From: Pseudomonadota bacterium
GTDB lineage: Bacteria; Pseudomonadota; Gammaproteobacteria; Xanthomonadales; Xanthomonadaceae
Length of the DNA stretch: 64,000 nucleotides
Assembly: GCA_018242485.1 (NCBI GenBank)
Contig: JAFEBV010000008.1
Span: 25,963 to 89,962, forward strand
Direction: 5' to 3'
Every line of letters begins with the position of its first letter. Position 1 is the stretch's first letter. Positions 8,109-16,936 of the stretch are shown here, piece by piece. The position numbers and the translations under genes are program-made. The notes below the pieces were generated by a model. That model was given only the letters and a program-made list of their open reading frames with translations. It had not been told where the DNA came from and searched no databases.

Positions 8109-9536
8109 CTACAACACCTCCGACGCGTAATCCGCCAGCCGCGAGCGCTCGCCGCGGCGCAGGGTGACGTGCGCGCTGTGCGCCCAGTTCTTGAAACGGT
8201 CCACCGCGTAGGTCAGGCCGGAGGTGGTTTCGGTCAGATACGGCGTGTCGATCTGCTCGACGTTGCCAAGGCACACGATCTTGGTGCCCGGGCCGGCGCG
8301 GGTGATCAGCGTCTTCATCTGCTTGGGGGTGAGGTTCTGCGCTTCGTCGAGGATCAGCCAGCGGCTGAGGAAGGTGCGCCCGCGCATGAAGTTCAGCGAG
8401 CGGATCTTGATCCGCGAGGCAAGCAAATCATTCGTCGCTGCGCGGCCCCAGGCGCCGTTCTCGGCCGGCGTGCGGGTGAGCACTTCGAGGTTGTCGGTGA
8501 GCGCGCCCATCCACGGCGTCATCTTTTCTTCCTCGGTGCCGGGCAGGAAGCCGATGTCCTCGCCGACGCTGACCGTGGCGCGGGTCATGATGATCTCGCG
8601 GTAACGCTGCTGGTCCATGGTCTGCGCCAACCCGGCGGCGAGCGCGAGCAGGGTCTTGCCGGTGCCGGCGGTGCCCAGCAGGGTGACGAAGTCGATTTCC
8701 GGATCCATCAGCGCGTTGAGCGCGAAGTTCTGCTCGCGATTGCGCGCGACGATGCCCCACACCGAGCGCTGCGCGTGGCGGAAGTCGTCGACGATGCGCA
8801 GTGTGGCCTTGTCGCCTTCCACCTTGGTCACGCACAACTCGACTTCTTCCTCGCCGGGCAGGTAGAGGTACTGGTTGGGGTGCCAGTCCTCGTCGTCGCG
8901 ACGGCGCACTTCGTACCAGGTGCGGCCCTTCTCCGGCCAACTGCGCAGATCCTTGTCGTGGCGATCCCAGAAGTCGGCCGGCAGCTCGGCCGCGCCAGTG
9001 AACAGCAGGTTGAAATCGTCCAGCGCGCGATCGTTCTCGTAGTCCTCGGCGACGATGCCGGCGATCGAGGCCTTGATGCGCATGTTGATGTCTTTGGACA
9101 CCAGCACTACCGGCGTGTCCGGATGCGTCTGTCGCAGATCCAGCACCGCGGCGAGGATCTGGTTGTCGGCCAGATGGGTCTTCGCCGCACCCGGCAGCGC
9201 CGCCGCCGCAGCCTTCTTCTTCGCCTCGCCGCCATCGACCTGGAAGCGCAGCCGCCCGACCTGGCTGCTGAGCTTGAGTTGCAGCGCCTTGGGATGGGTC
9301 AGCGGCAGGCCGGCGCCGATGCCGCCGTTGCGGTTGCTCTCGATCAGCTCGTTGATGAAGCGACTGACCTGGCGCGCGTTGCGGCTGACCTCGGAGTTGC
9401 CCTTCTTGGCCGCGTCGAGTTCCTCGATCACCATCATCGGCAGGAACACGTCGTGCTCTTCGAACTTGAACAGCGCGGTGGGGTCGTGCATCAGCACGTT
9501 GGTATCGAGTACGTAGATGCGCTTGGCGTCGGTCAC
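8109..9536 (-). CDS. PhoH-like ATPase with N-terminal PIN domain
   Basis: 475 residues. A PIN ribonuclease domain opens the protein (YVLDTNVLMHDP, then MVIEELDAAKKG; acidic residues for metal binding visible). The C-terminal half is a PhoH P-loop ATPase with Walker A GTAGTGKTLLAL and a Walker B region LILDEAQNLTP. This PIN-PhoH combination (PhoH2/YlaK type) is thought to be an ATP-driven RNA helicase-ribonuclease and may act in RNA turnover. A GTG at 9536 starts the frame. The gene converges on prmC, and a 275-base repeat-bearing gap separates it from bcp upstream. It differs from the PhoH paralogue that sits with ybeY. Confidence 0.92.
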   Translation of the reverse strand: MTDAKRIYVLDTNVLMHDPTALFKFEEHDVFLPMMVIEELDAAKKGNSEVSRNARQVSRFINELIESNRNGGIGAGLPLTHPKALQLKLSSQVGRLRFQVDGGEAKKKAAAAALPGAAKTHLADNQILAAVLDLRQTHPDTPVVLVSKDINMRIKASIAGIVAEDYENDRALDDFNLLFTGAAELPADFWDRHDKDLRSWPEKGRTWYEVRRRDDEDWHPNQYLYLPGEEEVELCVTKVEGDKATLRIVDDFRHAQRSVWGIVARNREQNFALNALMDPEIDFVTLLGTAGTGKTLLALAAGLAQTMDQQRYREIIMTRATVSVGEDIGFLPGTEEEKMTPWMGALTDNLEVLTRTPAENGAWGRAATNDLLASRIKIRSLNFMRGRTFLSRWLILDEAQNLTPKQMKTLITRAGPGTKIVCLGNVEQIDTPYLTETTSGLTYAVDRFKNWAHSAHVTLRRGERSRLADYASEVL

Positions 9537-9598
9537 GGGGCGGGCCTTGGGGGCAGGAGTGGCTTTCGGGGTTGCATGCGTTCAGCGGATGCAGGGTT

Positions 9599-9756
9599 TG
9601 TCTCCCTCCGCTGCTTGCTGGGGGTGATGAGGCGCGATTGCGAACTGCCGGTGGCAGTTCGCGCGCCGAAGAACGCCCGGCAGGGCCGGAGGTTGGGGTG
9701 GGGTTGCGTTATCGTGAACCCCCTCCCAGCCTCCCCCTGCAAGCAGGGGGAAGAGT
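9599..9756. repeat. GC-rich intergenic repeats between phoH-like gene and bcp
   Basis: Contains GGCCGGAGGTTGGGGTGGGG (about 9685-9704) facing CCTCCCAGCCTCCCCCTGC and a hairpin CCCCCTGCAAGCAGGGGG near 9733-9750. It belongs to the same family as the modules at 1521 and 3254. No gene is seen in this gap. Confidence 0.65.
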
Positions 9757-9811
9757 GAAAGCGGCGCATCGTATGCGTTTCTCGATGGTGCGTTCGCCGG
9801 AGTCGGTACAC

Positions 9812-10288
9812 CTAGTGCTTCGCCTTGCGCAGCTGCTGCAAGGAAGTCAGCACGGCTTCCGCATGGCCGGGCACCTTCACCGGCCGCCAGAGGTCGCGGA
9901 TCGTGCCTTCCGGGTCGATGAGGAAGGTGCTGCGCACGATGCCCAGCACCTTCTTCCCGTACATGTTCTTCTCGTGGATCACGTCGAAGGCCTTGCACAG
10001 CGCTTCGTCGCCGTCGCTGACGAGGTCGAACTTGAAGCCTTGTTTCGCGCAGAAGTTCTGGTGCGACTTCACCGAGTCGCGCGACACGCCGAGCACGCTG
10101 GCCTCGGCACGCTTGAACTTCGGCAGCAGGGCGTTGAAATCCAGCCCTTCGGTGGTGCAGCCGGGGGTGCTGTCCTTCGGGTAGAAGTACAACACCAGCC
10201 AGTGGCCGGCGTAATCGGCGAAGCGGGCGGTAGCGCCCGTCGAGAGGGTGAATGCGAGGTCGGGGATGGGGTCGCCGATGTCGGGCAT
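9812..10288 (-). CDS. bcp: bacterioferritin comigratory protein, PrxQ-type peroxiredoxin
   Basis: 158 residues of thioredoxin-fold peroxiredoxin. The peroxidatic cysteine is C44 in PKDSTPGCTTEG. The usual resolving cysteine five residues later is missing, but a cysteine at 80 (HQNFCAKQG) lies 36 residues away, matching the atypical C48-C84 pair of the Xanthomonas PrxQ. It reduces peroxides with thioredoxin as donor. The start at 10288 overlaps the control region of the tiny membrane-protein gene just upstream (2-base gap). The order gcvR, small protein, bcp resembles the gcvR-bcp pair of E. coli. Confidence 0.93.
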   Translation of the reverse strand: MPDIGDPIPDLAFTLSTGATARFADYAGHWLVLYFYPKDSTPGCTTEGLDFNALLPKFKRAEASVLGVSRDSVKSHQNFCAKQGFKFDLVSDGDEALCKAFDVIHEKNMYGKKVLGIVRSTFLIDPEGTIRDLWRPVKVPGHAEAVLTSLQQLRKAKH

Positions 10289-10290
10289 GC

Positions 10291-10452
10291 TCAAGATGCT
10301 CGGGTTGCTTCCAGTTTCGAGAGGGTCAGCAGTTGGTTGGTGACATGTGCCCGCAGCAGTTTTATCTCTCTTTGCAGCAGGTTGATGCGCCATCCGGCGA
10401 CGATGCCGAGGAAAAGTGCGAGGGTTGCGAGGTAGAACGACGGATCGGACAT
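10291..10452 (-). CDS. 53-residue single-pass membrane protein
   Basis: A short frame that fits exactly between gcvR and bcp. It starts with ATG at 10452 after the sequence TGAAGGAGTCTTTGG, where TGA is the gcvR stop and AAGGAG is a near-perfect ribosome site. It ends with TGA two bases before the bcp start. The predicted protein has one membrane helix (about residues 6-21, FYLATLALFLGIVAGW) and a basic amphipathic tail with heptad-like leucines (INLLQREIKLLRAHV). Tight packing and the ribosome site argue for a real gene. The function is unknown; an N-out, C-in regulator or stabiliser of a membrane complex is only a guess. Confidence 0.7.
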   Translation of the reverse strand: MSDPSFYLATLALFLGIVAGWRINLLQREIKLLRAHVTNQLLTLSKLEATRAS

Positions 10453-10464
10453 CCAAAGACTCCT

Positions 10465-11061
10465 TCAGAACTTCATCGGATCCATGATCGCATCCAGATT
10501 CAGGTGATCGCAAAACTCCAGGAAATCGTCGCGCAGTCCGGCGATGTGCATGTTGTTGGGCACGCCGATGGTCACCTGCGCGGTGAACATGTCCGCGCCG
10601 GTTTGCATCGCCTTGTAGCGCGAGCAGCTCAGATTCTCGATGCTGATCCCGAGGCGGTCGAAAAAATCCGCGAGCTGGAACAGGATGCCCGGCTTGTCGG
10701 CGGCCACCACCTCGACGATGTAGGGCAGCAGATTGGTCTGCAGCGGCTTGGGCGAGGTGCGGTTCCACATCAGCTTGAGGTTTTTCTCCTCGCGCTCCAG
10801 CCGCGTCAGCATGGCTTCGAGCTTGGCCACCGCATCCCACGAACCCACCGCCAGCGCGGTGACCGATACGTCGTGGCCGACTGTGGACAGGCGCGCGTCG
10901 GCGAGATTGCAGCCGCTTTCGGCGATCCGCCGGCTCAGCGCGAGCAGGGGCGAGTCCGGATGCGCGGCGCTGGCATTGATCAGCAGGTGGTTTTCGTTCG
11001 CGGCCGGACGGCTGGCAGGTTCGCTGGTCAAGGTCGGTCCGGTGCGGCGGGCAGGAGGCAT
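10465..11061 (-). CDS. gcvR: glycine cleavage system repressor GcvR, double ACT domain
   Basis: 198 residues. After about 20 polar residues come two ACT domains: NHLLINASAAHPDSPLLALSRRIAESGCNLADARL and PYIVEVVAADKPGILFQLADFFDRLGISIENLS. GcvR-type proteins bind glycine and antagonise the activator GcvA, thereby repressing the glycine cleavage operon. The ATG at 11061 is the most likely start (GCAGGAGG lies on the opposite strand, so the ribosome site itself is weak). It is the first gene of a three-gene unit with the 53-residue protein and bcp. The divergent gene is the TPR-sulfotransferase. No gcvA lies in the window. Confidence 0.88.
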   Translation of the reverse strand: MPPARRTGPTLTSEPASRPAANENHLLINASAAHPDSPLLALSRRIAESGCNLADARLSTVGHDVSVTALAVGSWDAVAKLEAMLTRLEREEKNLKLMWNRTSPKPLQTNLLPYIVEVVAADKPGILFQLADFFDRLGISIENLSCSRYKAMQTGADMFTAQVTIGVPNNMHIAGLRDDFLEFCDHLNLDAIMDPMKF

Positions 11062-11328
11062 GGGCGGGGCAGGCTGGGCGTGGGCGAGAGGCTGGCCGTG
11101 GTTCCGCGACCGTGCGCCGCCAGCATAGAGTTGGCGCCGGCGTGCCGCAAGTCGCGGCGGGGGCAGGTCAAGGAGTTCCCACTTCGGGGGCTGGCAATTC
11201 CCACCGGCGCGACCGTGGCAACATACGGCCATGCCCTCTCTGCGACTCAGTCCCATGATCCCTTTTCGTCGGTGCGAACCGTGCCATTTCGGGCCTCGGC
11301 AGGGTTCGATTTTGGCGGAGCGAGCGCG

Positions 11329-12894
11329 ATGAAGGATGCTGCCACCGACCGCTTGTGGCGGCGGGCGCAGGAACATCTCGCGCACGGGCAGGTCGTGCCG
11401 GCCCGGGCGGTGCTGGAAGCCCTGCTGGTACGCAATCCGGATTTCATCCATGCGCATCTCACCCTGGGCGGCATTGCGTGGCGTGAGCATCGCCCTGCGG
11501 ATGCGGCGCGCCACGCGCTCGCGGCGGCTCGCTTGGCGCAACACGACGCGATGGATTTGCTGCGTGCATGCGCCGGGCTCGTGCAGGTGGGTGAGTTCGC
11601 GGCGGCGCGCCAGTGCCTGAACCATGCCCGCATCGAGCGTGCTGCCGAACCGCTCACACTCGCCCAAGCTGCCCCATTGATGCAGCAGATCGGCGATCAC
11701 CCGGGAGCGATGGCGTTGTACGACCGTGCCGCGAAAGCCGGACTGACCGCGCCGGATTTCCGTTTCGCGCGCGCCACCGAGATGGCTTTCAACGGCAGGC
11801 TGGCGGAGGCCGCGGACGAACTGGAGCGGTGCGCGGGCGCAGGCAAGGCGAACGGCCGTGCCCATGTCGAGCTGGCGCGGCTGCGACGGCAGACGCCCGA
11901 ACACAATCATCTGGACACGCTCGAGCGCGCCCGCACGGCGTATCCGGCAGGTTCGATCGATGCGGCGGCGATCGAGTTCGCCCGCTACAAGGAACTGGAA
12001 GATCTCGGTCGCCATGAGCAGGCGTGGACGGCGCTGGCGAACGGCAATGCGATCATGGCGGCGCTCACCCGTTACGACCCGGCGCGCGAGGAGCGCTTGC
12101 ATGCGGGCTTGCGCGATGTGTTCCTGTCGCCGGCGCCGAGCATCGAACTTGCCCACGACGGGCCCGCGCCGATTTTCATCGTCGGCATGACGCGCTCAGG
12201 GACGACCCTGCTGGATCGGATCATCGGCAACCACCCGCGCGTCGAATCGGCCGGCGAATTGGGCGATTTCGGGCGGCAATTGCGCCACGTCGCCGGTCGC
12301 TGCATCCCCGAGATGCTCGACGAACCCCTGCTGGAACGCCTGCCGGGACTGGACTATGCCGAGGTGGGCCGGCGTTATCTCGCGCAGACGCAATGGCGTG
12401 CCCACGGCAAGCCGTACTACGTCGACAAGCTGCCGGCGAACTGGCTGTTGCTCGGCGCGATCCGGCGGGCGTTGCCGCGAGCGCGGATCGTCCATATTGC
12501 CCGCGATCCCATGGACGTGTGTTTTTCAAACCTGCGGGCGTTCTACGGCGACGCCCAGGGTTGGAGTTACGGGCAGCAGCAGATCGCCCATCACCATGCG
12601 CAATATCTGAGGATGATGGCGCACTGGCATGCGGTTCTCCCGGGTTGCATCCTGGACGTCGCCTATACCGATCTCGTGCGCGATCCGGAGACTGTGGCGC
12701 GCGGGATCTTCGCTTTTTGCGGTCTGGATTTTCCGCAAGGATGCCTGGATCTGTCGCGCAACCGCAGCGCCGTGGCGACGCTGAGCATGGCTCAGGTGCG
12801 CGGCGGCATCCATGCTGGCGCTTTCGGAGAATGGCGGCCGTACCAGCACGCGCTCGCGCCCTTGCGCGAAGCGCTGGGCCGCGCGCCGATCTGA
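11329..12894 (+). CDS. TPR-repeat sulfotransferase
   Basis: 521 residues. The N-terminal half is tetratricopeptide-like helical repeats (HLAHGQVVPARAVLEALL, then YDRAAKAGL). The C-terminal half is a sulfotransferase domain: the 5'-phosphosulfate loop is VGMTRSGTTLLDRII and the 3'-phosphate motif is HIARDPMDVCFSNLRAF, both needed to bind PAPS. Enzymes of this layout sulfate peptides, lipids or glycans; the substrate cannot be told here. The ATG at 11329 follows GGCGGAGCG. It points tail-to-tail at a TonB receptor gene, a pairing seen repeatedly in Xanthomonadales, which hints at an exported or imported sulfated molecule. Confidence 0.85.
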   Translation: MKDAATDRLWRRAQEHLAHGQVVPARAVLEALLVRNPDFIHAHLTLGGIAWREHRPADAARHALAAARLAQHDAMDLLRACAGLVQVGEFAAARQCLNHARIERAAEPLTLAQAAPLMQQIGDHPGAMALYDRAAKAGLTAPDFRFARATEMAFNGRLAEAADELERCAGAGKANGRAHVELARLRRQTPEHNHLDTLERARTAYPAGSIDAAAIEFARYKELEDLGRHEQAWTALANGNAIMAALTRYDPAREERLHAGLRDVFLSPAPSIELAHDGPAPIFIVGMTRSGTTLLDRIIGNHPRVESAGELGDFGRQLRHVAGRCIPEMLDEPLLERLPGLDYAEVGRRYLAQTQWRAHGKPYYVDKLPANWLLLGAIRRALPRARIVHIARDPMDVCFSNLRAFYGDAQGWSYGQQQIAHHHAQYLRMMAHWHAVLPGCILDVAYTDLVRDPETVARGIFAFCGLDFPQGCLDLSRNRSAVATLSMAQVRGGIHAGAFGEWRPYQHALAPLREALGRAPI

Positions 12895-12914
12895 ATGCGG
12901 GTCGGCGTTCCGGC

Positions 12915-12942
12915 AAAAAAAGAGGCCGGCAAGGCCGGCCTC
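12915..12942 (-). terminator. intrinsic terminator of the TonB receptor gene
   Basis: A 9-bp stem GAGGCCGGC/GCCGGCCTC with a 3-base loop (12922-12942) is followed, reading on the minus strand, by seven T residues (A run 12915-12921). It lies 24 bases past the receptor stop codon. Its symmetry means it may also help stop the convergent sulfotransferase transcript. Confidence 0.85.
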
Positions 12943-12965
12943 CGAAGGTTGGGAAGCGATGACGC

Positions 12966-15815
12966 TCAGAAGCGCTTGCTGAACTCCAGCCATGCGGCCG
13001 TGCCGTAGCCATTGTAGACGTAGGCGTTGTAGTACGGCGGTTGCACGGCGTTGCTTCCGGCAAACGTCGAATCGGTCGGCGGCTTGCGGTTGAACAGGTT
13101 GTTGACGGTCAGGCTGACGTAGCTGGTGGGGTCGAGGTTGTATTGCACGCTGCCGTTGAACTGCGCCCAGCGACCGGTGATGCCGGTGCCGCCGGCGTTG
13201 ACCGTCTTGCCCAGCAGCGTGCCGAACACCGTGGTCGACCACGGGCCGACGCTCCATGTCACGCTGCCGCTGGCCCTGCTCTTGAACTCGTAGGAATTGA
13301 AGTTGTGCAGCAGGTCGATTTCCGGATCGGCCGGATCCTGCCGTTGCTTGTGGTGCAGTTCGACATAGTAGTCCGCCCGGAACGCCAGATTGCCGTACTT
13401 GCCGATGTCGTGGCGGAAGGTGGTCGAGGCTTGGATTCCGTCGAGTTTTTCGCTGGCGATGTTGATCGGGAACGTGGTGACGTTCTGGATCTGCCCTTGG
13501 GCGAGCACGAACGGATCGTTGAACGGGAAGCGGTTGACCCCAGCCAGTGCCTGCTGGCACTGCGGCGAGTTGATGTCGTAAGGCTGCCCGCCGAAGGAGA
13601 CGCCAAGACGGCAATTCGCTTCCAGTTGCAACAACGCATCAGGCGACTGTGTTTCTACTTCATTCTTGATGCTGATGTTGTTGTAATCCGCCTGGATGTC
13701 CCAGTTCTTGTTCGGCGACCACACGAAGCCGACGCTGAACGTGCGCGCGCCGATGTCCTTGAGGTTGGGGCTGCCGTGATAGAAAGAGAACAACGATTCG
13801 GCTGCCTGGGGGCAGTTGGAGAGGTTGTTCTGGTTGTAGCCCGCCAACCGGCACAGGTAGTAGTCGTTGCCGCTGGTGTAGAAGCCGCTGGCGCCCTGGA
13901 ATATGTAGTTCATGTCCGGGGCGCGGAACGCGGTGGCGTAGTTGCCACGGAAGAGCAAGCCATCGATCGGCCTGAATTCGAGGCTGACCTTGTAGGTGGG
14001 CTTGGCATCCGAACGGCCGGCGAAGCTGTAGGCGTCGTAGCGCGCCGAGAAGCTGGCGATCAGCTTCTTGGTGACCAGAGGCGTACGGAATTCGCCGCCG
14101 ACGGCCCAGCGCGAACGCGAACCGCTGCCCTGGGTGCCGGTGCGGCCATTGAAAAGGCCGGCGATGAGGCCCGGATCCACGGGATTGTTGAACGCCTGAT
14201 TGCCGGTTTCGGCGATCACCGCCAGTCCGGCGGGCTCGCCGTCAACGCGGAACAATTCGGAATTGGTCAAGGTGACGTGCGCCGATTGCTCCCACGAAAC
14301 CGACTTGCTGCGAATCCAGCCCGACATCGCCAGGAATTGGGCGGCAGTGATGGGGCGGTACAGGTTCGACAGGTTCGGATTGAACGCGGGGAACCCGTAA
14401 CCGTAGGGATCGGTGCCCTGCTGTGCGCCCAGATAATAGTTGTTGAACGGTTGGGTCAACGGCCATAGCTGGCTGTCGTCGGTGTTGACCTGCGAGCGGT
14501 TGTAGAACGCGTCGTAATCCCAGTTCGTGCTGCCGATACCACCCTTGATGCCGACGTTGACGTTGTACTGGTGGGTCAGGATCTTCTCGTTGGCAAGGGA
14601 ACCGAGTTCTTCAGGCGAAAAGATGCGTTGCATCCGAGCGAAATCGTTCAGCGCCGTATCCCAGAACACGCCTGCAAAGGAATTGGCGGACTGACTCAAG
14701 TCAGGGTTCTGTGATTGGTAGGCAAGCGATCCTCCGGTGATCGTCTGTCCGGAGACGCCATAGAGAATCTCGGCATACAGGTCGGTCTTGTCGTTGAGCG
14801 AGTAATCGAGATTGACGTAACCGTTGGCCACCTTGTTCTTGTTCATCAAGGTGGATTTGCTGTAGTCGAAGTAGCTGCCGCAGTAATAGCCGCGCCCCGG
14901 TCGATTGGTATAGCCAAGGGTGCCGCCGAACAGGCCGGCCGAAGGGTCGCAAGCGGCCTGGCCCGGGTCGAAATAGTGATTGGTGAAGGGTTCGAACAAC
15001 AGGAAGTCGCGCCCGGCGACGGCGCCCAGCGGGTTGTCCAGACGCGACGGCCAGAAGCTCTGGTCGAAGCGGATCGGCGACTGTCCGCTGACGCTCAGCG
15101 CGTAGGTCAGCGAGAGCCTGCCCCAGTCCTTGCCGCCCGCAATCTGCGCGCGGCCGTTGTCGCCGCCGCCGCGCTGGTAGCCGCCGCCGCGCAGGTTGAC
15201 GTTGAACCCTTCGATGGACTTCTTCAGGACGATGTTCACCACGCCGGCCACGGCCGAGGAACCATAGGTCGAGGACGCGCCGCCGCTGAGGATGTCGATG
15301 TGGTCGACCAGCTCGGTCGGAATGTTCGACAGATCGGTGATGTTCTGGGTGCCGTTGTAGGGGATCGGGTAATCGGCCATCGGGTGGCCGTTGAGCAGGA
15401 TCAGGGTGAAACCCGGATCCAGGCCGAACAGGCTGATGGTGGTGGCGCCGGGGGTGAACGAGCCTTGCGATGCGACCTGGGAATCCTGGGTCGAACCCGT
15501 GGAAACCGAGACGGTTTTCAGCGCGTCGTAGACGTTGCGGAAGCCTTCGGTCTGAAGATCCTTGCCGGAGATCGTGATGACCGGTTGCGCGGTTTCCTTC
15601 TTCGAGCGGGGGATCAGCGAGCCGGTGACGGTGACCCGATCCAGTGTCTTGGCCTTCTTGTCCTTGTCCGCTTGCGTCTGATCCTGATCGTTGGCTTGCG
15701 CCGGTGCGGTCTGGTCGGCCGCATTCGCCGCGCTAGCGGCGTTGGTGTCGGCCCACGCGCTCATGCCGCACAACAGGCTTGCGCCCACGGCCGTAGCCAG
15801 CAGTGTCTTCTTCAT
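12966..15815 (-). CDS. TonB-dependent outer-membrane receptor
   Basis: 949 residues. A signal peptide (MKKTLLATAVGASLLCGMSAWA) precedes a Q/D/K-rich linker, then the plug domain (LDRVTVTGSLIPR to about residue 210, with DILSGGASSTYGSSAVAGVVNI) and a long beta-barrel ending EFSKRF with the terminal aromatic residue typical of BamA substrates. Such receptors import siderophores, vitamins, sugars or peptide fragments using TonB energy. The plug resembles the TonB receptors of Xanthomonadales that lack an obvious siderophore signature. The ATG at 15815 follows AAGGGGG. The neighbouring TPR-sulfotransferase may process the same ligand, which is inference. Confidence 0.93.
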   Translation of the reverse strand: MKKTLLATAVGASLLCGMSAWADTNAASAANAADQTAPAQANDQDQTQADKDKKAKTLDRVTVTGSLIPRSKKETAQPVITISGKDLQTEGFRNVYDALKTVSVSTGSTQDSQVASQGSFTPGATTISLFGLDPGFTLILLNGHPMADYPIPYNGTQNITDLSNIPTELVDHIDILSGGASSTYGSSAVAGVVNIVLKKSIEGFNVNLRGGGYQRGGGDNGRAQIAGGKDWGRLSLTYALSVSGQSPIRFDQSFWPSRLDNPLGAVAGRDFLLFEPFTNHYFDPGQAACDPSAGLFGGTLGYTNRPGRGYYCGSYFDYSKSTLMNKNKVANGYVNLDYSLNDKTDLYAEILYGVSGQTITGGSLAYQSQNPDLSQSANSFAGVFWDTALNDFARMQRIFSPEELGSLANEKILTHQYNVNVGIKGGIGSTNWDYDAFYNRSQVNTDDSQLWPLTQPFNNYYLGAQQGTDPYGYGFPAFNPNLSNLYRPITAAQFLAMSGWIRSKSVSWEQSAHVTLTNSELFRVDGEPAGLAVIAETGNQAFNNPVDPGLIAGLFNGRTGTQGSGSRSRWAVGGEFRTPLVTKKLIASFSARYDAYSFAGRSDAKPTYKVSLEFRPIDGLLFRGNYATAFRAPDMNYIFQGASGFYTSGNDYYLCRLAGYNQNNLSNCPQAAESLFSFYHGSPNLKDIGARTFSVGFVWSPNKNWDIQADYNNISIKNEVETQSPDALLQLEANCRLGVSFGGQPYDINSPQCQQALAGVNRFPFNDPFVLAQGQIQNVTTFPINIASEKLDGIQASTTFRHDIGKYGNLAFRADYYVELHHKQRQDPADPEIDLLHNFNSYEFKSRASGSVTWSVGPWSTTVFGTLLGKTVNAGGTGITGRWAQFNGSVQYNLDPTSYVSLTVNNLFNRKPPTDSTFAGSNAVQPPYYNAYVYNGYGTAAWLEFSKRF

Positions 15816-16075
15816 TGGCGTTAATCCCCCTTAGGATGTCGTCTTGCGGTCTTCACCCCGTGCCTGCTCGGCATCGTGGGTGGCGATGATGGGTCGAACC
15901 GGCCACCGTCCCCCCGGTGGCCTGTCCGTGACTGTAGACGCATTGCAGACACTGCGCAAACCGGGCGGATCGGCGGCGTGCGGCGGTGCCGGCTGTGCGC
16001 CAGCGCTGACGGTCGTTGGTTCCACGCCGCAGGTCTACTCAAACCGCCGCGTTGGGTGTATACCTTGAAACCCGT

Positions 16076-16804
16076 ATGGAGTCCGATCCGGCACACGCAC
16101 ACGCCGCTCGCGACCTGGCCGCCTTTGGCGAGGTCGATGCGAGCGCCGACGGCGTTTTCGTGCTCCCCGGATTGGAGGTGCGCATCGTGCGTGCGCATGC
16201 CGCCGGCGAGGATCGGCGGGCCGGCGAATCCGTTCGCCCGCGCATCCTGTCGCTGGATGCCCACGGCAGGATCCTCGACTGGATCGGCTGGCAGGACGCG
16301 GCCTGCCTGTATGCGCGTGACGCGGTGGCGTGGACGCTCGGCTCGCCTTGCATGGTGCTGCATGGCGGTCACAACCGCCTGCTCGGCGTGCAGAGCCGGT
16401 TGGAGCTGCACCCGATCGTCGCCGCGCGCGGGCATGCCCGCGGCAGCGCGCCGGCGCCGTCGCCTGCGCTGACCAACGCCGCGCTGTTCGCCCGCGACGC
16501 CCATCTGTGCCTGTACTGCGGTCGCGAGTTCGGCCGCCACCACCTGACCCGCGATCACGTGCAGCCGCTCTCGCGCGGCGGCCGCGACATCTGGGAGAAC
16601 GTGGTCAGCGCCTGCATCGCGTGCAATTCGCACAAGGGCGGGCGCACCCCACAGCAGGCCGGCATGCCGCTGCTGGCGGTGCCCTATCGGCCGAGCTGGG
16701 TGGAGCACCTGATCCTCTCCAACCGGCATATCCTCGCCGACCAGATGGCTTTCCTGAAAAGCCAGATGCCCAAGCGCGATCCGCGTGGAATCCGGATCCA
16801 GTAA
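16076..16804 (+). CDS. HNH endonuclease domain protein
   Basis: 242 residues. The C-terminal part is an HNH/His-Me-finger motif: CLYCGREF, then TRDHVQPLSRGG, then WENVVSACIACNSHKGGRTP, in which two CxxC pairs bind the structural zinc and DH plus N form the catalytic beta-beta-alpha metal site. The first 130 residues are a family-specific domain with HGGHNRLLGVQSRLELHP. This is the stand-alone chromosomal HNH protein common in proteobacteria; whether it nicks DNA in repair or defence is not known. The ATG at 16076 lacks a clear ribosome site, and frame upstream to 16016 is open, so the start is uncertain. Confidence 0.88.
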   Translation: MESDPAHAHAARDLAAFGEVDASADGVFVLPGLEVRIVRAHAAGEDRRAGESVRPRILSLDAHGRILDWIGWQDAACLYARDAVAWTLGSPCMVLHGGHNRLLGVQSRLELHPIVAARGHARGSAPAPSPALTNAALFARDAHLCLYCGREFGRHHLTRDHVQPLSRGGRDIWENVVSACIACNSHKGGRTPQQAGMPLLAVPYRPSWVEHLILSNRHILADQMAFLKSQMPKRDPRGIRIQ

Positions 16805-16936
16805 GCAGATCCGTTCCGGAAACGGCTGGCACAATCGCTGCCGGACGCCGCCTTCGTTGCGGCGTTGACGAATCGCGGCGGATGGGACGACACTGGCCCA
16901 CAAATCGGCTGGCCGCGCCGCCGGGGGATGACCACC

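Noticed and set aside
10465..11328. glycine riboswitch upstream of gcvR
   Set aside because: No riboswitch core could be seen in the gcvR upstream region; gcvR itself is a protein regulator.
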